This document shows positions 11,152 to 21,676 of a DNA stretch of 64,000 bases, one piece after another. Below the pieces are notes generated by a model that saw only the letters and a list, made by a program, of their open reading frames with translations, did not search any database and was not told where the DNA came from. The translations under genes and the position numbers were made by a program. This stretch comes from Hirsutella rhossiliensis (taxonomy: Eukaryota; Ascomycota; Sordariomycetes; Hypocreales; Ophiocordycipitaceae), in NCBI RefSeq assembly GCF_020360975.1, contig NW_025408667.1, forward strand, positions 6,138,001-6,202,000, read 5' to 3'. How positions within the stretch are numbered: the stretch's first letter is position 1; the number at the start of each line of letters is the position of its first letter.

Positions 11152-13775
11152 GGCAGCCGTGCAGCATCTTGCGCTGTTCGTGCCGTGGAGTCCTTCCTGG
11201 GCGAAGGAACAGGTGAGATCAACAGCATCTGGGCGCGGGCTCGAGACGCTATGGCCCCGAGAATATCATGTCTCGTCGACAACGTGCAGCTGCTTCGACG
11301 ATCCGCCGAAGACGCAAAACGCGACGCCAAGCAATGGGCAGCCTCGTCCGGCGATGGCGACCCGACGGTCGCACACGTCGAGGAGGGTGGAGCAGGCGAG
11401 GCGGGCGCGGAGTCTGCAGCGACATATCAGCCCAACAGCATCGGAGACGCAACGCGGCTCATCGACGTCGTCCGAGGTGCAGTGGGAGCGAATCAGGTGA
11501 CGGCCAAGTCGCCGGAGCTCATGGCAATGATACAGCAGCTCTGTCGGTTTCAGCAATCGGCGCTGCGCTCGACGGCCGAGCTCGAGGCCACGGCGCTGAT
11601 CGAACGAGGGGAGGCGGTTAAGCATGCCGGGGCGGGTATTTCCCGGGGCCGCCCTACCGCCGCAGGATCAGGTCAAGGCTATCAAGTCGCAGCAGGTAAG
11701 CCTCGAAGGAGAGAGAGGATGATCCAGGGATACAAAGCACGCCCGCCGCCTGGGAAAGCGATCGCCGCGCAGCGTTGCGAAGGGTGATGACCGGTTTCGG
11801 GAGGACGAGGTCGAAATGACGATGGCCGACTCCGACGAGACCGCTATCGACGCAGGGGCGGGAATGGACGTTCAGTTTGGCCCATCAACCTCCTTCCTCG
11901 CGGCGGGCAAGGTGTTGGCAACACGGCTGACGCTGAACAAGAGGCAGTCCATCGCTTTTCTGATAATATGCCGCCAGCTCGATTTGATGCAGCAGACCGA
12001 CGGGGCGATGCCTGCCAGCTGCGCCAGTTCGTCGGTGGCGAGGGCGGTACCGGCAAGTCGCGAATCATCGAGGCACTCGTCGAGCTGTTCAGTAAAAAGA
12101 GCCTTTCGAATCGTCTGCTGATCACGGCGACGTCGGGGACTGCGGCGGCGCGGATCAACGGCATCACGATCCACTCCGCCTGCGGGTTCACTAAAGACCA
12201 AGGGGCGGGGGGCGCGAACATGGTCAAAGACCTTGACGGTGCGGCTGCCGAAACAGGCGGAGCGGTTCATCCACGGCCAGTCTCGAATGGATTGGCAGGA
12301 GAAGGATGTGCTCGTCATCGACGAGGTGAGCATGCTCGGGGCGCGGACGCTGCACGCCGTGAACGAGCGGCTTCGCCGGCTTCGCGGATCGCGGCAAGAT
12401 TTCGGGGGGATCCCCATCGTCCTCTTCTGCGGAGATTTTCAGCAGTTCCGGCCGGTCCAAGAGAGGTCGATCGTCCTGCCTAGCGCGGCCATCTCGTGGG
12501 ACGTAGACAACTCGTTCAAGGCCGAGCAGCGTCACCAGCACGACAAAGCGCACGCACTGTGGAAGAGGTTCACGACGGTCGTCATGCTGGACGAGCAGAT
12601 GCGCGCCGCCGGCGACCCGGAGCTGCAGAGGCTGCTGAAGCGGATCCGTCTAGGCGTGCAGGATCGGACGGATCTAAACCTCCTCAACTCAAGGTGCTAC
12701 CGGGAGGGAAGGCGGATCCTTGGGAGACGGGCATCACCGTGGTGACGCCGCTCAATAGGAATCGGTGGAACCTGAACATGGAGGCGAGCCTGGCGTTCCG
12801 GGTCCAGCAGCGGTCGACGATGCGCATTTTCATCTCCGAGCACAAGTGGAAGGAGGAGCTGCCGACGGAGGAAGAGGCGATCATGATACTCAACCAGGGC
12901 GACGATAGCGCGATCCCGGTGCCGGCCGTCTTCATGTTCGTGGCCGGGATGCCCATCGTCGTGAACCACAACACCACCAGGGGCTGAAGCTAGTGAACGG
13001 CGCGAGCTACTCGGCGGTGGAGGTCATTGTCGACAAGGCGTACCGGGGCATCGGATCTCGGCCGATATGACGATCCACTTCGGCCGCCGGCGGGGATCAT
13101 TCTCGAATCGGAGACGACGAGATATCTCCACTTCGTCGGGATGCCGCCGGGCACGATCTTGTTGACACCCATGACCGTTAAGATACAGTGCCAGCGAAAA
13201 AGGCCGTGGCAACGCAACGACGTCAGCCGAAAGGGTTTGCCGTGCGCAGCAGCGTTCGCGTGCACGGACTACAAGGTGCAGGGCAAAACGTTGGAGCGCG
13301 TGGCCCTCGAGCTGCGAGGGACACGGACGACGAAGATGGATGGAACGGTGGTGCCCTCGCAGTGCGACCCGTACGGCCTGTACGTGCAGCTATCGCGCTG
13401 CCGAACTCTAGACGGCATCATGCTCGTGTCCAAGGTGCGGGACAGAGACTTGGTGGGCAACCGGGTCCCGAGGAGATGACTGCCGCACAGGCCAGGCTCG
13501 AGGTACTGAGCGAGAGGACCGTTGAGGAGGCGTTGCGCTGGCTGGACGGTGATGCTGAAGAGTCAAGGCGGCCGCGCTAGGTGACGCGATGAAGAGTTCG
13601 GCAGGCGGGAAGAGTCGGCAGTGGTGGGATAAGGCACGCGAAAAGGCAACAGAAGCCGGGGGAAGGGCAGCGACCAACAAGGAGGGAGGCAAGGAGGGAC
13701 CAATCACAAGGGACCAATCAAGGGGCGGAGAACTTTTGGGGGGAGAGGGCGGGGTCTGCGGGGCACGTTAGAAGG

Positions 13776-13849
13776 CCTTTCGTTCCTCAAGGCACGAGGG
13801 GAAGGCTCGCCAGCCGCGGCTCGCGCAAAGAGGCCTTTCGGAACGAAAG
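13776..13849. repeat. Unit 1/unit 2 junction with inverted repeat and palindrome
   Basis: CCTTTCGTTCCTCAAGGCAC at 13776-13795 (end of unit 1) is followed by a 38-base GC-rich spacer containing the palindrome AGCCGCGGCT. Then comes GCCTTTCGGAACGAAAG (about 13833-13849, start of unit 2), an imperfect reverse complement of the first motif. The GC-rich spacer recurs at 3661 and, inverted, at about 61228-61254. Confidence 0.7.
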
Positions 13850-14256
13850 TTGGCGATGGCGACAGGAGAAAGTCGGGGAGAGGAGAGAGTTGGCGACAGG
13901 AGATAGGAGACAGGGGAAGTGAGAGGAAGACAGGAAGAAGAGTGAGATAAGAGATATGAGATGGAGATCCGGCGAGAGACGTAGAGCATTATCGTGAGTG
14001 AAATCGAGACAGAGCGTCAGAGAGGCAGCCTAGGCCGCTGCAAGGAGATTTTGCTTGCAAAGGCGCAAAGGGCGTGGAGAGGCGGCAGGGGTGAAGAGAG
14101 TTGTGGGTGGGTAATGCATGTGTGGGCGAGTGGAAGGCTCTGAGGATTTACAGGTGCTATAAGTGGTGGATATAAACAGAATAAGGAGTATATTGGAGAA
14201 GTTTTGACTGGATTGTCTTTGTGAAAAGGAGAGCAAGAGGAGAAGGAAATATCCCA

Positions 14257-15742
14257 TTAGGCCTTTCGCACTTGAGTTTGAGGATGATGAAACATGTTCC
14301 TTGTCATGTTGTGTTGTTTCGTTCGTTGCTTTACAGAATATTCTTGGGCGGATGTCGGGCGCGGTGGGGTCGGGAAGAGATTGACGCCGGAGGTCTGATA
14401 GGGCCAGAGGCGGATGTGGCTGGGTGATTGACTGGCTCGGTGTCCGTCTCTGAGTCTCCGGGGTCTTCGTGGACAGAAGGGAGGAAGTGTCGGATTTGGC
14501 GGGCCTCGACTATCACAGGCGGCGACTATGGTGGAAATTTCTGGAGAAAGTCGCGGTCTCTTGGTTGGGGTTTGGTCGGGATCGGGCAATGACCGCTTTG
14601 ATGTCATCATAAGGGGATCGACTGACCTAGATGCAGGCGGCGTGGGGGAGGCGCCGCTTGGGGCGGCATTGCGTTTTGGTAGAGGTAAACCTGGCCAACG
14701 CATCGCTATAGTCCGAGGGTTGCCGACTGAGCCCTGGGTGTCGTCGGCAGTAGCTGTGTCGCAGAAGCCTGGTTGGACATGGCCCTGTCAAGGAAAGTCC
14801 ATGTATCGGGGACGACGATGAAGATATAGTCTTGCTCGAAGGCCGGGGCATGTGTCATGATCTGGTGATCGAGTAAGCCGGCGATTTTGCCCGTGCAGGT
14901 GAGGAGAGCGTTCGGCTGGAACTGGCTATCGCGCCTCTCGGTCATCTTCTTGCATAGGAGGTCCAAGGATTGGCGTGAATGGGGAAGATGACGAAAAGTT
15001 GAAAGGGATGAAAGCCCTTGAAGGGTGTTTTGCCCGGAATCCCAGGACAGATAAAGGTCGAGAGCTGGACAAAGCCGCAACAGCTCAGCTGGGTGTCGTC
15101 AAGGGCCGCAGCCGAGTTTCCATGCAGAAGGTCGCGGCCGGAACCGATGACAGGTCCCGTGAAGGAGACAATGGGTTGTATCGCTGGAAGGCATCCGCCG
15201 AGCCGAGGGTGCGAGGATGACTCTGTGGCCATCGTCAGAGATGGTAGTGGTGACGGAGGTCTGGAGCATACACCTACGGCTGGTAGCTGTGGTCGCGGAC
15301 GATGAGAGCCGGATGGTGTATTCTGTAATGTTGTCATCCTCCGACTCGAAGCTATCACGTCGCTCGATTTCCACGTCAGGGCAAAGGGATGAACACGGCC
15401 GACCATAAAGAACCACTGCTCGGTCCATTCCGAGGGGATTATCTGTTGGTTGTATATGGAAATATTAAGGCTCAAGAAGATGCAGGTCGATGGATTGTCA
15501 GGATCTGACCGGATTGCTGCATACTCTGGAGTCGACAGCCATGAGGGCGTTGGAAGGAAGACCCTCGCTAGGGTTTCTGCGTTGAGCCCTTTGACACGAT
15601 GCTCATTCTGGTAGGCGAACCTAGACGGGCAGCCGGGCTGGACAAAGGCCATCATGGACATGTCGGCGCCAGCATTTTTCTGGCTGTCAAGAGGTTGCCG
15701 CGGGGAGGACGAGGTATCGACGTCGAGCTGGGAGGCCGACAT
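14257..15742 (-). pseudogene. Helitron companion gene, unit 2 (unknown function)
   Basis: Same family as 4175-5591 and the longest continuous copy: one frame runs from ATG 15742 to 14942. Blocks present: MSASQLDVDTSSSPRQPLDS, MSMMAFVQPGCPSRFAYQ, RVKGLNAETLARV, STCIFLSLNISIYNQQ, WTEQWFFMVGRVHPFALTW, PIVSFTGPVIGSGRDLLHGN, TQLSCCGFVQLSTF. It then shifts frame to KKMTERRDSQFQ, TGKIAGLLDHQIM and YIFIVVPDTWTFLDRAMS (15000-14790). A third frame holds the Pro-rich tail with TPTKRPRL. No signal peptide or membrane segment is evident. The basic tail motif suggests a nuclear protein. Transcription is divergent from the Rep/helicase, with about 1.3 kb between the two starts, partly filled by the duplicated fragment. 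Function unknown. Confidence 0.6.
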
Positions 15743-16389
15743 CGTGAGAACATGGCAGATGTGGTCACCGTGGAAGTGTAAAGGAGGGGTTAGGCAGAGT
15801 AGAGGTAGGCATCCTATAAAGCAGGTTTTCTTGCTGCTCGAAAGAGGGCTCGCGGCTCGGGTCGGGGAGACTTGAGAGTCAGTGAATGCTACCTAGGTGA
15901 TAGATCAGAAGCGGGGGTATGCGGGAATGAGCTGGCGAGGTTCTCGAGCAGTCTCGACCATCTGGTTCTGTGGTCGTGAGTGAAGTAGGAGCCGGGGTTG
16001 GAAGTTGAGTAGGGGTGATGGCTATGTTGCGAGAAGTTGGAGGTCGGCGAACGGTAAGGTTAGTGTGGGTAAGACTGCGGAGAAAGAAAGTCCAGTAGTC
16101 CCCTTCGTGTCATCGTTGCATGGAGTAGATAGCAAAGGGGCAATAACGAATGAGAGTGAAGGAAAGAAAGAGGTTATGGTGGTATTGCAGGACTCCCTTT
16201 TTGACGGTCGTCGGTAGTTGGATGGGCATTGCGTGCGGCTGAGCGAGGCGGGTGCCGACCGTGTCGAGTCTACTATTGGGACACGGTGAAGTCGGATATA
16301 TGGGTCGACCTGAGGAGGAGGATGCGAGTTGGTCACGAGAACTTTCCAAGAGGGTTTGCAAGTCGAGACTCCGGTGGCTAGCGACTACA

Positions 16390-16550
16390 AGAGGACAGGC
16401 AGGGGGGTCCTGGCTATCGCTTTAGCATTAAGGCCGTTGATGCGACATTGGTGCTGGCGAGGGAGCAAATCTAGAAGGGTAGTCCGGCTGCATGAGGGAC
16501 GTCATGGACATGTTATCGCCGGCAGCCTTGTGGCTGTTGCTCGACGAGGC
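16390..16550 (-). pseudogene. Duplicated N-terminal fragment of companion gene, unit 2
   Basis: Counterpart of 6236-6420: blocks DNMSMTSLMQPDYPSRF and a preceding Gln-rich piece, in the same relative place. Frame-broken. Its presence in units 1 and 2 shows that these units were copied together with their non-coding features. Confidence 0.55.
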
Positions 16551-19500
16551 GGATTGGCGGGTATTGATGGTGAACTGATGCGCAAGGTTGGTAGGATGGT
16601 GTTGGAAGGGCTGAAGAGTATGGTTTGAAGTGTGCGGCAGGCGGTTGTCGCGGCCATCTCCATGTGCCGGAGGTCGGCAGGGGCCAGGATTCGCTGGAGT
16701 GCGCAAAAGAGAGCACGGCGATGGAAGGGTCGCTTTGGCAAAGCCGGGGTAGCAGGTCGCACGTGGAGACCAGGCGAGGCCGGGACGGTGGACGCACATA
16801 GATAGGCATGGTAACGGGGAATATAGAGGGTATTGCATCGCCTCGGTACCATAGGGAAGCATTTTATAGGAAGCTATAAGGGAAGAAACGCCACGGCCAG
16901 GGAAGTGATGGTTAGGAGCTCCCATTCGGGAGAAGTAGCGTCGTCAACAAGCGAGACTGTCCAAGTGGAGGTGCCCGAGCCAAAGCTTTATAGCCTGTTG
17001 CCAATTTACGGCAGTCGACGTCGAGGAGGCAGCAGCATGGCGGACAGTCCTGCAGTGAAGTTAAGCGAGGCGGTTGCTCACCCTGAAGCCTGTTCGTTGT
17101 CAGTCGGGGATGGAGAAGAGGGTGAGAACGTGAGCGGGTCGGGTTCGGGGCTCGGAGATGGTGCGACAGGAGCCGGTGTAGATGTGGTGGCAGCTTCTGA
17201 GAGGGGCCGCAGAGCACGGGGGGAGAGCCTGGGACGGTTACGAAGATACGAATCACGGGCGAATGCGGCATCAACGTTCCGGCCGATTCAGCCTAGGAAA
17301 CCTGTGGTTGAAGACACCGCATGGAGACAGCACGCAGAAGCAATTGCGAGGTCGTTGCCGAGAAGACCGCCGCGAGGCGGTTTGCGGTCAAACAGAGCAC
17401 GGAAGTTCCATAATATGGTTAGCAGCGGAAGTTCCGCGCAACATCAGTCACCGGGTCAGCTTCCGAGGCCCCTGTTGCCTAGGGAACGTGGAGATATGGG
17501 GTAGCGGACTCTGATCGTCCGCTCCTCATCGGCACTTTCTGCCTCAGGAGGAGATCCTGAAGATGAGGAGCAACGTGTTACGGCGGCGGCGGGCGATGTC
17601 CCGAGTGTTCATTCGAAGGAGGTACCGAAGCTTCGATCCATCCAGCCTAGGGAACCGGTATTCGACAACTTAAGAGAAAACGGGCAATTAGCAGCAGCGA
17701 TTGCGTCTGGTTTGCCCAAGCGCCGTCGGGGACGGAGTTGGCGGGTAAAGGGAGTACCAGGCCGCAGGGGTGTCTCCAACGCAGCAGGTACGGCGCAGCA
17801 TCCGGGGCCGTCTCCTGTGGGGGTGGGCGACGCCGCGGCAGAGCCAGCGGACGCTTCGCTGAGCGGGCGGAGGCTGCAGCAAAGGGAGGTGGGCGGCTCA
17901 TCGCGGGTGGCGGCTGGGGAGCCCGTGCAGTTTGATCGGCAGCAAGAACGAGGAGAGTGCTGGAAAGGGCAAGGACTGAGGTCAAGGTTCGGCGTGGAAA
18001 ACGTTCGCCAGCACGGCCCGGTGCCTGTCCAGTGCAAAGGGCCGGATGGCGTGTCAGGGGATGCGCACGTAGTCGGGCAGTCGTCGCCAAAGCTGCCGCA
18101 TCCGACGGCTTGCGAAGAAGCGAATCAGCCACGGAGAGAAGAAATCATGGATCGGAGGCGGCCCGGAGGCGGCCCCGGAGGCGGGAGAAGAGAAAACGTC
18201 TTCCTGGTCCGGACGAGCGCCCGAGAAAACAGATTCGGAGTGGAATCGGAAGGCAGAGGAGTCGGGAGCTGCGGGCCGAAGACCTGGCGAGTGTGCTGCG
18301 TTTTTTGGAGGAAGACTTCGCCATGAAGGAGAGGCTGTCTAACGATCAGACGTGGTGTACGCCAATACCGCACGACAGGAAGGTGTCGACGGTGCGGGAT
18401 TTTTATCAGGCGTTCCACGATGCGAGCACGTTGCCGATACGGACCTGCATGACAGCTACCGCAAGCGTACGAGAAAAGAGCTGAGGGAGATCAGATGGGA
18501 TCAATGGCTGTCAAGCTGCGTGCCAGAGGGCGGCCGCTCACCATTTTCATGCCGGAGCTGCTTTCCCGAAGGCGAGCCCGTGTCGGTGTGTGTGGAGTGC
18601 CCGATGCCTGGCGCGCGGGAGTCTGTCGCCGGCGGTCCATCTTCACACTCGCCTTGGCTGTGAGCACATGTTCCCTGACGAGCTCAAGGGACTCACGCTG
18701 GTCGAAGAGAAGCTCGTCTCGCTCAACTCCTGCTATGGGTTTGTCACGAGATATAGCATTCCGGGCGGGCAGAGGCAGGCCGTGAGGTATCCGAGGCACG
18801 TCAAGGGCCACATCACAGTGTTTCCCAACAACGTGCAGGAGCTGGCGACCAGGTGCTCCCGCACCCCTTTGCAAGCACTGGACGAGATCCACGTTTCGTG
18901 GCAGGGCGTGGAGAAGCCGGCACCGAGCGACCTGTCGAGTCTCTTGTCGGTGAGGCGGCGGGTCGTCGAGAGGGCTCTTGTTTGGCTGAAGAGGAGCAAC
19001 CCCCACTACGCCGAGATCGAGATCGACGTGGCGGAGATGGAGAGTTGGGGAGACCCGATAGACGGGGTGCCGGCCTTGGTGTATGATCGCATGGAGCGGA
19101 ACGAGCCGTCCGCATGGGAGAAAACGCGGACGGCGCACGTTGTGCCGCCCACGGAGCGCGCCATGGACGACGAGGGGTCGGTGGAGATCGAGGAACTCTT
19201 CGCTCTGCTCAACCAAAGGCAGGAAACGGGAGGCGAGGCTGAAGGGCACGGGCCCAACGAAGAAGGCGCGGGTCGTGATGGAGTTGGTGCTAGCCCCGAT
19301 CAGAACGTTCGACCAATCAACGAGGTGACGTCTTCCGGCATGTTTGCTGGACGGACCGCCAGACGTGGCGGATGTCGAGAAGCTGCGGTTTGCCTGTGAC
19401 GCTGTTGGCGCAGGTGCCGACGACGGCCGCGCGGGCCGAGAACGTGGGTCGGATCCTCGGTGGGGTCGAGGGCGTGGCGACGATGGCAGTGAGCCATACA

Positions 19501-20480
19501 TTCGAGTCTCGCGGGGATGAGTTTGCCGACTCTTTGAGACGTCCTTCTTCGCCAGAACGTTCCCGACCCTGTTCCCATTTGGCGTTGGGGACCAAGGCTG
19601 GCCGAAGAGGCCATAGCCGAGGCGGGGAAGGCCCTACCAACTTGCGAGGCACCGGTAGAGCTGCTGAGGCAGGGGCGGCAGCGGAGACATCGTATCCTCC
19701 CGAAGCTTGAACCTCCGGATTTGGGCCGACATCGTGCTCCGGCGCCATGGTGGCCGGTTTGCGTTGCACCACATATTTGCATTTCGTCTTCAACATGGGG
19801 TGCGGTCGAGGAACCGCCGCGTCAGCATGCTGAGTGTGGCGAGGAAGGACTTCGGCAAGGTCGAGCGCGTTGCCCGCTCGATGACCGCGCAAAGGTTAGC
19901 GGCGGCGAGGGTCGAGTTGGAGAGCTCGGGCAAGACGACCGATGAGGGCGTGAAGGAGCTTCTCAGGAGCCTCTCGCTGTACGGCCACCGGCAACCCATG
20001 TCGAGAGGTTAGGCTCAATATGCGGCGGAAAATCCAGTCGCTCATCGTTGGCTACGGCGTTCCGGCCATCTGGTTCACCATCAACCCAAACGACATTACG
20101 AACCCGGTGAAGCTGCGACTGGCGGCATATCGGACACGCGATCCCGGCGCGGCCGAGGAGTTCCTAGAAGGCCTTGGGAGTGCGTACAAGCGGACAAGGC
20201 TGGCCATGTCCGATCCGATGAGCGCCGCCGTATTCTTCCACCGGGAGATGAAGCTGTTCTTCGATCATTACGTGAAGGTCGGAGAAGAGTCGGTATTCGG
20301 GCGCATCGGCAAGTACTATGGCGCTGTGGAGACCAACGAACGAGGGGCGCTTCATGTTCACGGCTTGCTCTGGTTGCACGGAAACGCGCATCTCAGCTCG
20401 ATGCTTGCCGACATCCACGGGGAGGATCAGGCGGCGTATCGCGAGCGAATCATACGATACGTCGATAGTGTCTTCTCGAG

Positions 20481-20560
20481 GTAAGAATAGCTAAGACGTG
20501 TCACTGAGAACCTGAATTGCTCGTCCGATGGACAAACGGGGCCAGGCTGACGCAAGATAG
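20481..20560 (+). other. Intron 1 of unit 2 Rep/helicase
   Basis: GTAAGAATAG donor region, GGCTGACGC branch-like site and an ATAG acceptor, followed by the codons for DLDQEGF. It matches the position of intron 1 in the other two units. Confidence 0.75.
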
Positions 20561-21614
20561 GATCTGGATCAGGAAGGGTTCTGCGCCGTGCAAGCGGAGC
20601 GATCTGTGACGTCCGATATTTCCTCCTGCTGGACAACACCGAGCAGTTTTCGGCCGCATTTGACGAGGAGGCCAACTTCTGTGCCGGCGCTACACAGGTT
20701 CACACGCATAGCCCGACCTGTGTCAAGTATTCCTTGGGCAAAGGAGCGCGGAAAGGGAATCTATGCCGGTTTAAGTCTCCATGGAGGTTGGTCGACAAGA
20801 CCGCCATCACGGCAGACGGGGTGTTGCAGATCCGGAGGACTCACAGCATGGTCAATCGATGGAACAAGGCTATCGCTGTTGGGCTCCGGCACAACCACGA
20901 CATTTCCTTCATTGCGACGCAGCGCAAGACCATGGCCCTTATGTATTATGTCACGAACTACGCGACGAAGGTGGAGGACCCGGTGTGGAAGCGTGGCGGC
21001 CGCGGCCGATCTCCTGGCCGCCTCAACGGGTGACGGCACGGCCAACGGAGGACAGGACGACGGTGGAGGTGCTGTTGGCGATGACGCCGCCAAGGGAACA
21101 GGACGCGACAGTTCTTGATGAGGGTGGCGAATCGTGTGTTCACGGAGCGTCCGCTATCTCAGGTCGAGGTCGTCGCTCATCTTCTTGGATATCCGGCCGA
21201 GTTCACCAACAGCAGCGCCTGGGCGTACCTGAACACATCTCTGCTGTACTGGGAAGTCTTTCGACGGTGGCCGTATCTCCGACGGGCGAGCGGCGGCCAT
21301 AGATGATACTCTGGATGAGTCGGTCGTTGTCGAAGAAGCAGGCCTGAGGATCTCCCACGTTGAGGCGTACCAGCACCGGGAGAGCTCCTGCGAGGGCTAT
21401 GCTTATACGACTACATATCGCTCGTTAGACTAAAACGCACCAGTAAGGATGAGAGCTGTGCGGCCTGGGGAGGTGCCCTTCGAGGATGGATGGGCGCCAG
21501 GAGACGCTGGGTCCAGGTGCTCAGGCGGCCGGGCAAGCATGCTACCGTCTGCCTCGATGGCTACCTGAGCAAGGACTTCGGCCACAACGACGACGAGGAG
21601 TCGTGCCACCGGAG

Positions 21615-21676
21615 GTGTGTATAGCAACCGCCCTGCCGGCAGGCATCATCAGAGTGGCTAACCTCCCCCCTTAAAG
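21615..21676 (+). other. Intron 2 of unit 2 Rep/helicase
   Basis: GTGTGT donor, GGCTAAC branch-like site, AAAG acceptor; the exon resumes with AAVQHLALFVPW. Same position as intron 2 in units 1 and 3. Confidence 0.7.

Larger units (their letters stand above)
6886..13580 (+). pseudogene. Helitron Rep/PIF1-like helicase, unit 1 (frame-broken)
   Basis: Rolling-circle transposase. The start is placed at ATG 6886 (MADSPAG), shared with unit 2. The N-terminal region has repeats of the form R-P-I-Q-P-K (LIQPKQS near 7110, PIQPKDT near 7467). A Cys-rich segment follows at 7915-8130 (CMVC, CRSC, CAEC). The pre-Rep domain covers about 8160-8520. The Rep core runs to 9950: FPTLFPFGVG, AIWFTINPND, and the HUH motif GALHVHGLLWL near 9820. 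After intron 1 comes the tyrosine region (YYVTNY near 10430). The helicase starts near 11920 with Walker A GGEGGTGKSR (about 12038), Walker B VLVIDEVSML (about 12310), GDFQQFRPV, and a C-terminal ACTDYKVQGKT to LYVQLSRC. Frame breaks include a lost base at about 8149, a 2-base loss near 8335, a 2-base loss near 9475 and one base lost near 10412. Not functional as written. Confidence 0.9.
3661..13803 (+). mobile_element. Tandem Helitron unit 1 (two divergent genes)
   Basis: First of three head-to-tail units. It begins with a GC-rich segment containing the palindrome AGCCGCGGCT (about 3669-3678) followed by GCCTTTCGGAACGAAA. It carries the minus-strand companion gene (4175-5591), a duplicated companion N-terminal fragment (6236-6420) and the plus-strand Rep/helicase gene (6886-13580). 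The 3' flank holds CCAATCA motifs near 13700-13730 and the terminal motif CCTTTCGTTCCTCAAGGCAC at 13776-13795. The same junction sequence reappears 10,143 bp later as the start of unit 2. The exact Helitron 5'-TC and 3'-CTRR ends were not resolved. Confidence 0.75.
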
